Assembly: GCA_030248135.1 (NCBI GenBank)
Contig: JASANC010004105.1
Location: forward strand, 1-64,000
Length of the DNA stretch: 64,000 nt
Source: Theristus sp. LFF4_11
Lineage: Eukaryota; Nematoda; Chromadorea; Monhysterida; Xyalidae
Direction: 5' to 3'
The translations under genes were made by a program, and so were the position numbers. The notes under the pieces are model-generated. The model was given only the letters and a program-made list of their open reading frames with translations. It was not told the origin of the DNA and did no database searches. Of this stretch, positions 54,395-64,000 are shown in pieces. How positions within the stretch are numbered: the first letter of the stretch is position 1; each line of letters starts with the position of its first letter.

Positions 54395-56669
54395 ATGACG
54401 AAACACGACACCGTTGCGGCAGCGCCCGTCGACGTGAATCGGAACGATGAAATCGTGAAAAACGACAGACTGCCAAGCGGCGATGGTGACGCAGCAACGT
54501 CGACACCAGACGAGCATTTTGACATTCGCAAAGTGGTGCGGCTGTTTCGCGAGAGTTTGCTGCAAGTCGCTGAACAGAACGCCGACGACGACGTTGAGGA
54601 TGTCGACCTGCGGCTGTACGTACGCACGTGGCGCGAACTGAACAAGTACTGCTGCATTCGGGTTTCACATTTTTGAACGTTCCGATGGAAGTTGATTGGC
54701 TGTGCATTCATTGTCTACGGATGAGGCCTTAGCAAGTACACCTGTGTGATCAGCGTTTTATGCGATCTCGCTTTTAACTGACCACTCTTGATTACACCGC
54801 TAGACTGACCCGACATTTGTCGTTGCTCAGACTGTTTCCGCTGCTGGGTCGCGTGTTCACGTTTGTGCAGCACGACGTCGCCGACAAGGAGAGCATCCTG
54901 CAGGCGTACGTCGACGGAGAGAACGCTGAACACTACACGTTCGTGCGGTATTTCCACTCAGCTGCGTCCGGAGGGGAACTGCGCGAAACCGCAGCGTAAA
55001 TCACAAAATCGGGTTGACGATATATGAACGCCTTCTTGTAATCAACGCTGCCCACTCCGGTTTCGGCGTGCACGCAGTCGGGAAAACGCAGTTTTTTTTT
55101 TGACTTGTTGAAACCAGCAAAACGAGACAGCCCTGCCACACACCAGCGGTTTTCATTCGTCTTCGAAAAGTGACAAAAACATTTTGTCTCTCTGCTGATT
55201 GGTTGGTTGATCGCAGCATACTTTATGGTTGCTAAGAATGAACGCAATGTGAAAACGAGATTCTTTGTTCTTTATTGCTGAACGAACGAGCATTCGTTCC
55301 TGAATGTCATTGTTTTATGTTTTGCAGCTCGGTGCAGTCGATGGTCAGCTACGAAACGAGCAGCGACTCAGCGCACGTCACATCGCCAGCGAGCGCCTGC
55401 CGGACGTTCTTGCGCTTGCACAGGTCTAGTCGAGAGTGTAGCTCGAACCGGACTCACCGAAATGGCGTCACACACGCTGGAAAGCGTGCACAAACAGCAT
55501 CCAGACTGATGTGTTTTCTGGCAGATACGTTTTTTTTTGTCGGAAGCGAGTAACCAACCTGAAAGTATGCGGCTGTTTTGCTGACTTGTGTGACGTCATT
55601 TGTGACGGACATATTCACATCAGTCGTGACGAGGCGAGCGTATGGCGTATGGGTGCACGGCGTGTTGACGCACTCGGCCGTCCCATTCACTCGCGACACC
55701 CAACAGTTTGGCGTCTGCCGGTGGTCCGCAGCCGGCAACGGAGGCCGCTACAATAATCCACTGAAGAAAACCCCATTGACAGGGCGCTTGAATTCGTGGT
55801 GGCACTGATCCGTGACATGCACGCCGCCGACGACCAGCACTCGATGGCGCACATCGCGCGCGGCGCCTACGAGCACACCCTGTCCGTACATCATGGCTGG
55901 CTGGTGCGCAAGGGCGTCGCGCTCGCAATGCACATGCTGCCGACGCGAGAGAAAGTCGGTGGCCGCGAACGTGTCTCCGGGTTTTTTTCTTCTTCTTGTT
56001 TGTCGGAAAGAAGACGGACAAAACATATATTTCTGAGAATACCGGTTTTTCAATGGTCACATTCACAAAACGACGACATGCCAAACAAACACGCATACAT
56101 CGTCGTTTGGCTTGCCTAGTCATGGTGTCTTAACACTTCTCTGGTGTCATGCGGTGCACTGACAGAATAAAACTGACTTTGAGTGTCGTTTGTTTCTAGT
56201 TGTGTGACTCGATGCGTGCATAGATCGGAGCACTGCTTCACGCTTGATGCGGCGGTTTCAAAATTGCTGAAGTGACCCGAGTCCACAGAGTATTTCTTTG
56301 GCCACCGTCGTTTCTGTGTGTGCAAAATGGATTTGTTATGATAGCACTAAAAAACGACATGCTCTGCCGAAAATACGGCCACCAATGTCTGTTTTCTACT
56401 GAACGTGGCTGGATGAGATTGAAATCACGTGGGAACGAATGGACTTGATCCGGAGTCGCTAGATCGATCTTTCTGTCAAGATGTTTCTCGTCAACTTTAC
56501 GATTTCGCTGTTTTTTTCTTTTCAGCTGATTTTGCAACTGTGTCACGATGAGAAGCCGGACTCTGCGGAGCGCGATCAAGTGCTCACCGATTTGGTCGTC
56601 TATGGCCAGCGTGTCTACGATCGATGTCAGGCGATGCTTCTGCGACACCAATTGACGGAGCTGCCGTGA
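54395..56669 (+). CDS. CPTP: Ceramide-1-phosphate transfer protein (GLTP fold)
   Basis: CPTP moves ceramide-1-phosphate between membranes in the cytosol. Five phase-matched exons: 54395-54645, 54831-54947, 55328-55423, 55783-55954, 56526-56669 (stop TGA). Family landmarks: FDIRKVVRLFRESLLQ, YVRTWRELNK|LFPLLGRVFTF, QHDVADKESIL (acidic and lysine positions of the headgroup site), SVQSMVSYE, CRTFLRLHRALEF (the two arginines that bind phosphate in CPTP), VHHGWLVRKG (the conserved histidine), MLPTREK, and a C-terminus RVYDRCQAMLLRHQLTELP like the human LLDLP end. The N-terminal 50 residues before FDIRKV are longer than in human CPTP and disordered. The gene lies 840 bp downstream of TADA2B on the same strand. 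Confidence 0.94.
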
Positions 56670-57913
56670 AACACGCATTTTGCACGAGATTGCACCATCG
56701 CTAATAGTCACTTTCCGAGTTTGCTTCTTGTCAAACAGAAAAACCTGTTAGTAGTGGAGTAGTTTCGTTTTCCGTGCGCCAAAAATTCGGAAAATCTATG
56801 CGATTTCAAACTGTGTTTTTTGGAATTCTGAAATTTTGTGTTTTTTTTTGTCTCAGAGACAATTGTTCGGATGGAAAAGTCTGCTTTGTGTGTTTTCTGT
56901 GTGTGGGATGGTGTTTTGCAGTCGATTGCAGCTGGCTGTGCATTTCTCTTACCGCCGTCTTTTTCAACACTGTTTGTCATTGCTGATGTTGATACGATAC
57001 AATCGCATACAATCGCTTGCCGCTCATTTTTCTTCTTTTCCACGTGGCATTCAATCGTGAACAGCAGCGATTTGGCTAGTAGCCAACAAAAGCCCCCAGT
57101 GCCCAAGTCTGTCTCACTGTGTCATGTTTCAATGGTCCGGAGTACGACGACATAAAGATGTGGAGTCGGTGTAGAAATATGAATTTTGATGTGGCTCCAT
57201 AAATCAACATGACTTCAGTTGTATTTTGCTGTGAGCCTGAATAGCGGCACTTTGTAAACAAACCTTGCTTCTTGTAAACCTGATTGGAACATACACTTGC
57301 AGCCGAATGCAACCGAATTGAAAAGATTTTAATCTGTTTGTGTTTCAAGATTTTTGTTTTTTTTTCTTATTGTTTTGTGTGCCTCTAGATTTGCATTTTT
57401 TTCTTGAAACTTTTTCTTTTTTGTTTGTTTTCATGTCAAGATTCTATTTCGTGATACAAAATACATGAATAATTCCATGGATGGTCCTGCAAATAGTTTT
57501 AACGCTGTTGCAACTTTTAAAACACGTATTAACTGTTACTAACGTTGCAAGTATTTACTGTGGTTTAAACACATTGAAATACAATCCATTGATTCATTGT
57601 ACATTTTATTCTCATTCCAAACTAGAGCACAAAAACTAACCAGGGTCTCAACATATTCATTCACTCCTGAAGTGTGAAGTGTTTGTTTTTTTATCACTGC
57701 TGGGCTGCTAGTGTCGGACTGTCGGTACAATAAAAATGAACAATCATCGACTTGAAACTCTTGGCACGGACGGAAGAACATTGATCGTTCTCGTTTTCCA
57801 AAGCGAACCTTCCCGATTTTTGGTGGTGTTTTTCTCTCTTTTTTTGTGTTGTTTCATGCGATGTTCAAAATTTGAGTGGATTTCAGGTCACATTAATTTA
57901 GGCAGACTGACAA
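56670..57913. other. Intergenic region, no gene seen
   Basis: T-rich sequence follows the CPTP stop. A conserved-looking coding frame is not visible on either strand. Confidence 0.55.
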
Positions 57914-60675
57914 ATGGCGAACGCAAAAGAACCGAATTCGGAAGACACTGTCGTTGAGGCGGAGCGTTCACTCAGAAAGGTATGTGCACCATCACAGCTT
58001 GTGCTACGGTCCACAGATCCGAACAACAGGTGTTGTTGTTGACTTGTTGATTTATTTTTTTTGAACGAGTCTGAAAAACATCATGTATTGTGCATTTCTT
58101 CAAACCTGTCCGGACTAAAATGGCGTCATTTGCTTTAAAAACGCCCGTTTGTCAAAGTACAGGCACTAAAATGTCAGTTTGGTGTGACTGATTCGACATT
58201 CACCCTTTGTTTATGGGAAGAAATCGGCTAAACGGAAAGTCTGGTTTGCTGTGAACGACAAGCGCATGTTTTTCGGCACATGACGTCATTTCAGTGGGAC
58301 ACGTTTGAAAAAATGTGTCCTACACAAAAACGCCCGTATGTGATGCGCAAGCGGCAAAATTTCAGTGCAGTGCACGTTCATTTCTTTTCACGTGAAGCGA
58401 ACAGGCCAGGCACGTGGGAACAGTGGCTTGCTGTATGCACGACGCTGGCATGTTTATGCTCGTGTTTACGAGCAATAGTGACATGTGTCCATTCAGAGTG
58501 ACACGTTCGATTAAATCGGTAGGGCGCCTGCGGTTTGTCGCGCGGTCAGATGCTTCCACCAAAGTGGTGTTGGTTGCGGTAGGGTTAGGGGCTTTGAAAA
58601 AAAAAATTTTTTTTTTATTTTTTTTTTCGTTTTTTTTTAAAAAAAAAAATTTGGATTTTTTTTTTCAAACTTAAAAAAAAAATTTGAAAATTTTTTCTTC
58701 TACTTTGCTCTGAAAATTCGATTTATGGCATAATTTTTTGAAAGTTCAAACCAAATTTTCTTCCCAACTTCTTTGTGTGCTTAGGTAAATGTCATTATTT
58801 GGTCATTTTGACCGACGTACTCCATGTTTTTCGATTTGGATGACTTCTAGAGTCAATTTTTAGCGTTGAAATGACTTAACTGAATTGAAATATCGTTTCA
58901 GAAATCGTTTTCTTGCAACTTAGAACATGTTTTTCAGTCGGTAGGCCATGAGATGAACATGATATCTTGTTGATTGGCGTATGTTATAGGTCTACAATGG
59001 AGTTGTGCGATATATTGTTAAACAATTTGAGCGGAGATGTTGGTTAATACCACATCACACGACCGTTTTTCAGATACCCGATAACATGGCCACATGTTAA
59101 AACTTGCGTGCTGAGCTAAACTAACGTGTTAAACTTGCGTCTGTCAGTTGCCCGCAACGTGATCGCGAAATCATGGTACGTGTTTTCGATACGATGATTT
59201 GAAGAGTGGGCTCTCGCCATGTGGCAGATAGCATAGCTGGTTGAACCTGAAAGTAAGTGTCTTGGGGGGGGGGGGGGGCGACCGGGTCGACAGGGGTTGC
59301 CGACTTAGCTACAGCAAACAGGAATTTTTGAACACAGTCAAATTTTGGTAATTTTCTAAAGAGGAACCACTAAGAACGGTTCAATATTCAAGTACACGTG
59401 AAAAATTGCCCTGTTTTACTGTTGAAAATGCAATTTTCCCTCTATGAAATGGACATAATTTCAATAAAACACGATTTTCGCTCTTATAGTTTCCCGGATC
59501 GTTCTGAAAATAGTCTAGATGAACTCAGCTCGACGAGACGCTTCGAACGAACCTAACTTGTAAAAAAAAATTTTTTTTTTTTAAAAAAAAAATTTTTTTT
59601 AATTTAAAAAAAAATCCGGATTTTTTTTTTTCCCCTAACCCTAGGTTGCGGGCACGTTATTGATCATTGCGCACCACTATAGACCGCGCCGTCGCACGGG
59701 CATGCACAACAACCAACGCTTGGTCATGTCGTGTCATTATGCATGGGAAGAAGATTGGAATTTGTGAATTGCTGCGTTCGCTTTTCGTTCGATTTGTCTC
59801 GGTGTCTTCAGCTGCTCAAACATTTCACGTTCCACCATTCACACCAAGCGCATAACGGGGGATGGTGATGAATAGTGAATGCAGCAGCAATGTAGGAATG
59901 CGTGCGAATACGCAACACGAAACGCAAAAAAAAACACGTTGATTCGGTATTATGAATTTTTTAAGTTCTGCGACTGAATGCGTGTGCAGACGTAGAAAGG
60001 ACACTAGTTTCAATCCTTATGTGGCAATTCAAAGTCGCCTAAGTAAGTGACTCGGCCCTATGTAGGAAGCTCGGATCACTTTACCAGTTTTGAATTGCCG
60101 CGTCATCCATGAAACTGTTTGCCTGTCTATGCGCGCATTGAGTGGCGCCACCAAAATGAAAGATCATAGACACATGAGTATGTCCGCAAAAGTTCTCCAA
60201 TCTCTGACGGTGCCCCACGAACAGAACGCTCACGGGCAGCTCTGTTCAGGCGTTCACGCAGTTTGTCGTGTCGCACGCTTGCAATTGCTCCGCAGTCGCC
60301 CACCGAAACACGACGCCGTCGAGGCGACACATCACCGTTGAGGCGGTGCTCCGTCAGATGCACGTTGTGTTCGACTATGCCGACGACGACGACGACGTGG
60401 GTTGTTTTTTTCATAATTCGCTTGTTTGTTTCATCATTGTTTGCGCACTGAGGTGCGGATGCACCTACAGCGCCAGTTGGAGTGTGATGTCGCATTCGAG
60501 CTGGATTTCCCAAGCGCAAAAACTGCGAACATCATCGTTTGTTTGTTTGTTTTTTATTGGTCAGGCACAAGCAGATCCCTGCGGCGGCGTCGTTCTCAAC
60601 AACAAAGCCAGCGCAGCAAAGCGTTACACTGTGCGGCGCAAGCCAGCCGATCTGGACTACGAACTGTTTTACTAG
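57914..60675 (+). CDS. Small protein, possible partial histone-fold similarity
   Basis: ATG at 57914 opens MANAKEPNSEDTVVEAERSL. Four exons, all phase 0: 57914-57979, 60250-60396, 60453-60536, 60565-60675 (stop TAG), about 135 residues. The middle (LRKAFTQFVVSHACNCSAVA...RRHITVEAVLRQMHVVF) resembles helix 2, the loop and helix 3 of POLE3-type histone folds in spacing, but I see no helix 1, so the assignment is weak. An Asp run (YADDDDD) and a basic C-terminus (KRYTVRRKPADLDYELFY) follow. Intron 1 is 2.27 kb because a CRE-bearing MITE, a family H element and a family D repeat have accumulated in it. Confidence 0.5.
58088..58316. mobile_element. CRE-bearing MITE (family B), copy 3
   Basis: TATTGTGCATTTCTTCAAAC...GGACTAAAATGGCGTCATTT at the left (CRE mutated to GGCGTCA) and CATGACGTCATTTCAGTGGG at the right. 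The interior matches 16996-17232. Confidence 0.85.
58580..59643 (-). mobile_element. Family H element, copy 6, intact with target duplication
   Basis: Ends TAGGGTTAGGGGCTTTG and CCCCTAACCCTA with perfect 8-bp duplication GGTTGCGG (58572-58579 and 59644-59651). It is 1064 bp, in intron 1 of the small gene and well separated from the main cluster, which shows the unit moves on its own. Confidence 0.95.
59950..60168 (-). repeat. Dispersed ~200-bp repeat (family D), copy 4, inverted
   Basis: Reverse complement of the 32850 copy: TTAAGTTCTGCGACTGAATG at the left, GTTTTGAATTGCCGCGTCAT in the middle and TGCGCGCATTGAGTGGCGCC at the right. Confidence 0.8.
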
Positions 60676-61145
60676 TCAGTTTTTTTGTGGAATTAAGGAG
60701 CAACAGTTTCGTCACTTTCTAGTGTCGCGTTCAAAGCCAACTGAAACTGTTGTCCGCGCAAAAGTGCGCAAGGTTTGGAACTGGTAAAACATTCAAAATT
60801 CAATATGTCAGTGGAGTTGATATGGAAAATAAAACTCATGCCGGTTTTTATTTCTGTTTTTTTTTCTTGCAAAAATAAAGAACACGTTTTTTATCCTGAA
60901 AATTTTTGGAACTTTTGATGGTTTGAAGCTATTGGACGATGATATCGCGTGATTGCTTTTTGCGCAACTTAAAAAAAACGAATTGTGTCGCATTCAAATT
61001 GAACTCCACTCGACTTAAAAAACACAAACTTCAACTGTATTCCTGGTTGGTTCCAAGGGTCAATAGAAATAAGCAGTTTTTAAACGGAAATAAGGGCGTT
61101 TTTTCCTGCAAATAGAAAAAAAACTGGTTATCGCAACAAAAAACC

Positions 61146-63115
61146 ATGCCAGTTTTTGTCAATGTTTGCAGTCTGAAATTGGCGTGGCCGGCGTTGGTCG
61201 AGTTGCACGCGTCTGAGCTTGCACTAAGTGACGCCGCTGCGGAGCAGGAACGATTGAGCGCCATTCGCGATCGAATCTGCTTGGAGACCATCGGTTGGTT
61301 GGTGAGAGAGAGTCGAGAATCTAACGGCCGTTTTGGATTAACAACTCTGTTTCGGCTCATCTTATTTGCCGATTTGCCGGCGTCGGTTCTTTCGCGGGAT
61401 TCGTGCGTTCTGATTTTGAAAAGAGACTACTGTGCGTATTTCGAACCGGTAAAAAGGTTCGATAAAATTGATAAACCGGTAAAATCCGTTCCGGTAAAAA
61501 AAATTGTTTCAATAAAACTGATGAAACAAAGCGCCGCAGAGCTCAGTCAGACGAGCGAAAGCGAAAGCCTGATTTCTCGTTCAGATGATGCGAACCAGTA
61601 CGACAATGCCCTGTATTTCTGGTACTGTCAATTGAAGCGACTGCACAGACTGCGTGAGCACATCAGTCGACGCCTTCAAATTGGTCAGTGGAATGATGGG
61701 CACACAGGCGGATTGGATGATTACAGGACACGTTCAGAACATGTACAGTCCATCTGGAAAATATATGCAACATGACGTAATGACCAACCAATCAGCGCTG
61801 AGAATTACTCATGACTAACCAATCAGCGCTGAGAGTTGCCATGACCAACCAATCAACTAGTTACATATAGTAGCGAGAATGACTTATGGGTGTGTGCCGG
61901 GAAAGTTGATGTTTTCCTTCTCAGCCAGTATTCAAGTGGTCAAGTCGGTCGTTCAGTTCACTGATTGACGGTTACATTCAAGAGATCACCAAAAATGGCG
62001 AAACGTGCCAGTATCCTTTTTCGCAGACTCCGACAGTGAACCGTCGATACTGAGTGTGAATTGTTGCTATGAAGAGTGTTTTGACGAGCCAGTACCTTCG
62101 GCGGTGCTTCAGTTTCAAACACGACGAAAATCGGTCAACAGCGACATCTGCATTCGGTTCGGTTTTGAACATTTTGCATCCACGTGAGCACGTTTGTGAA
62201 ATGGTTTTGGTTTATGAAGCTGAACCCAGGCCAAATCCATGTCACTTCGGTAATGTGACTAGGTGGTGCCCTTTTTTAGTGTGCGCAAATTTCAAATACT
62301 CGAAACAGATTTGCTAGGTTTTACCCAAACCTCAGCCCCTTTTTCGTAATTCCTTTCCGTGCGAGCTTCTCAATTTGTCAACTGAGCCGTTGAAAGTTTT
62401 GTTCTCGGGGTAAGCTCTGAAACGTCTTATCACTTGACTGTCCAGTTTGTCACAATCGGCTGAGGTGTCTGTATCGATCGACGATGTGGCCGTTGACAGC
62501 TCTGCAGCCGCAAAGCAACTTCGAACGCTATTACGTCGGTGTTTTTTTTGGGTGTTGGGTTTTTTGCTCGTTCCTAGCACGGCAAAGACTGCAGTTCATG
62601 CGTGATTGGTTGCTTGCTGCTTGGCTTTTATCAATTGGTGCACACACATGCTGCCTGGTTGACGCCGAATTGGAATTGGTGCATGTTTATGCAATGGCGG
62701 TTGTTGACAGCAAAAACAACCAACCATCATAGGCGCCCTAATCAGCTGACTCGTATGCAGCGGTTCTGTTCCAATTCCAACGAAATCGCCTTTGAGTGTC
62801 CGTTTTTACCAGAAACGAACTCTAGACTGCGGCGTTGATGCTCGTTTACCGGTTGACTTGGTCGTGCGTCACGTGATCTGGCCGTTCTTGGCGTCCAGCG
62901 CTGAGTGCGCCGCTGAACACGAGGCCGCCGGCGACGCGCGCTATTTCCCGGTGACGCATGCGCAGCCGCAGCGGGCGGCCACGGTCGACCCGCCAGACAG
63001 CAAGAGTTGGACAGCAGACGACTTGTCGGATGAAAACAACAGAATCAGCGAGGTCGGCTCTGTTGATGAGCACCAACAGTTGATTGCTGCAACGTTTGAC
63101 AAGTGGATCGATTGA
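61146..63115 (+). CDS. Unrecognised protein of about 275 residues
   Basis: Exons 61146-61293, 61540-61683, 62027-62183, 62446-62534 and 62826-63115 (stop TGA) join in phase throughout. The start at 61146 (MPVFVNVCSLKLAW) is provisional: an acceptor at 61171 would instead connect exon 1 to something upstream. Segments: a helical ELALSDAAAEQERLSAIRDR, a conserved-looking DNALYFWYCQLKRLHRLREH, an acidic SDSEPSILSVN, SAAAKQLRTLLHCGVDARLP, and an acidic C-terminus ending TFDKWID. I do not recognise the family. Confidence 0.6.
61744..61884. mobile_element. CCAAT-box MITE, three CCAATCA units
   Basis: ACAGTCCATCTGGAAAATAT is identical to the left end at 26735. Three ACCAATCA sites follow, in the same ~32-bp unit seen at 30642-30811. 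It is in intron 2 of the gene at 61146. Confidence 0.87.
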
Positions 63116-64000
63116 CGTTTCTATCATGGAAGTCCGCATTTTGAAACTTCGTCCGTTTTGCGTGGTTTTTTATTCTTGTGGTTCTTGTGCGTTTCTCGCG
63201 GTTTCGTTATCGCTGATGTTTGTTATCGGTGCGTTTTATTTGCGCTGGACTCTGGATTGCTTGACGTCGTTCACAAAGATTTGTGTCTTCTGCCATTCAT
63301 CAATCAGTGAGACCCATATGATACATTAATTGTATTTACAGTTGTTTCTTCAAATAATTGTGTTTCAAAAAAAACTGAGCCTTGTCTACGGATAAAAAGG
63401 AATCGATTGTTCCAATTCATAAATCAAAACAGAACGATTGATGCCTGCACCAGCTTTGTTGCAGGTTTGTCCCGTGGATTTTCAACTTGAATTTCTGAAA
63501 TGTCCATAAGATAAAATATACAATACAGTAGATAAAACAACCGTCCTTCAATAGAAGTGAATGATCGCAGAAACAAACGTAAACAAAAAACATTTACTGA
63601 AATAACTTTCTGTGATCTGCAGATGACAGTAAGCTTCGAACAAAATAAGTTATTCAGACAGCAAAGATTTGTAACTTTCTGAATACAAAGCGGAACGTTC
63701 CCGTTGGCATGCTCACATGCTTTTCAAATTCTCAGTTTATAGATCCACCAATCTTGTGGGACGAAAAAGCATGAAAGCGGCAGCAATGTACATTTATGAT
63801 ACAGTTTCGATCTAAAATCTGCCACAAAAATATATGTAACTGTGTTTTATATTCACCGACATGCCCTGTTGTGACGACAGCCAAGCAAAAAACAAGATGA
63901 TAGAAAAGAAAAAGAAAAAAAGAATGGGCATCCTGGTGGTGACATCAGTTCCTTTTTGGGTGCATTTTAGTTTTTGGCCAAAACACTCAATAGGTCAGAT
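63116..64000. other. Terminal stretch, no gene seen
   Basis: AT-rich sequence after the last stop codon. There is no splice-consistent coding frame and no repeat matching the families above. Confidence 0.5.

Overview
This window is animal nuclear DNA. Every well-supported gene is split into short exons with GT..AG introns, there are no prokaryotic operon signals, and the recognisable products are metazoan: WDR20, TADA2B (SAGA adaptor), CPTP (ceramide-1-phosphate transfer) and a CEP170-like protein. The introns are heavily colonised by short non-autonomous transposons and tRNA-derived SINEs. Degenerate TTAGG-type telomere-like tracts (TTAGGA/T/C) would suit an ecdysozoan such as a nematode, but I cannot fix the phylum from this sequence.
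Genes, left to right. (1) 323-7564 (+), 5' end outside the window: an AT-hook and C2H2 zinc-finger protein with a glutamine-rich C-terminus. (2) 11127-19161 (+): a long disordered Pro/Gln/Ser/Ala-rich protein. (3) 19686-25963 (+): a CEP170-like protein that may be the 3' part of the same gene as (2). (4) 26488-28504 (+): an unrecognised Ser/Thr-rich protein with a KSVTF motif. (5) 37662-30831 (-): WDR20, ten exons, complete. (6) 48275-53554 (+): TADA2B, thirteen exons, complete. (7) 54395-56669 (+): CPTP, five exons, complete. (8) 57914-60675 (+): a small protein with a weak histone-fold-like stretch. (9) 61146-63115 (+): an unrecognised protein of about 275 residues. For genes 5, 6, 7, 8 and 9 the reading phase agrees at every junction I chose, which is the main support for the models.
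Repeats. At least three families have hAT-type ends (TAGGG or TAGAG...) and perfect 8-bp target-site duplications; seven insertions can be delimited to the base. Two further families have TA duplications of the Tc1/mariner type. One family carries CCAAT boxes matching the NF-Y consensus, and another carries TGACGTCA (CRE) in both ends. SINEs with a tRNA-like head and an (AAC)n tail occur at least five times. The 37.9-48.1 kb interval, between the 5' ends of WDR20 and TADA2B, is a composite of nested and duplicated elements: telomere-like blocks, a 1.06-kb element with telomere-like ends in several copies, and a 4.9-kb host element interrupted by others.
Several insertions lie beside splice sites. 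The clearest is a MITE in WDR20 whose TA duplication overlaps the GT of a splice donor. I saw no transposase-coding sequence, RNA gene, CRISPR array or bacterial feature.
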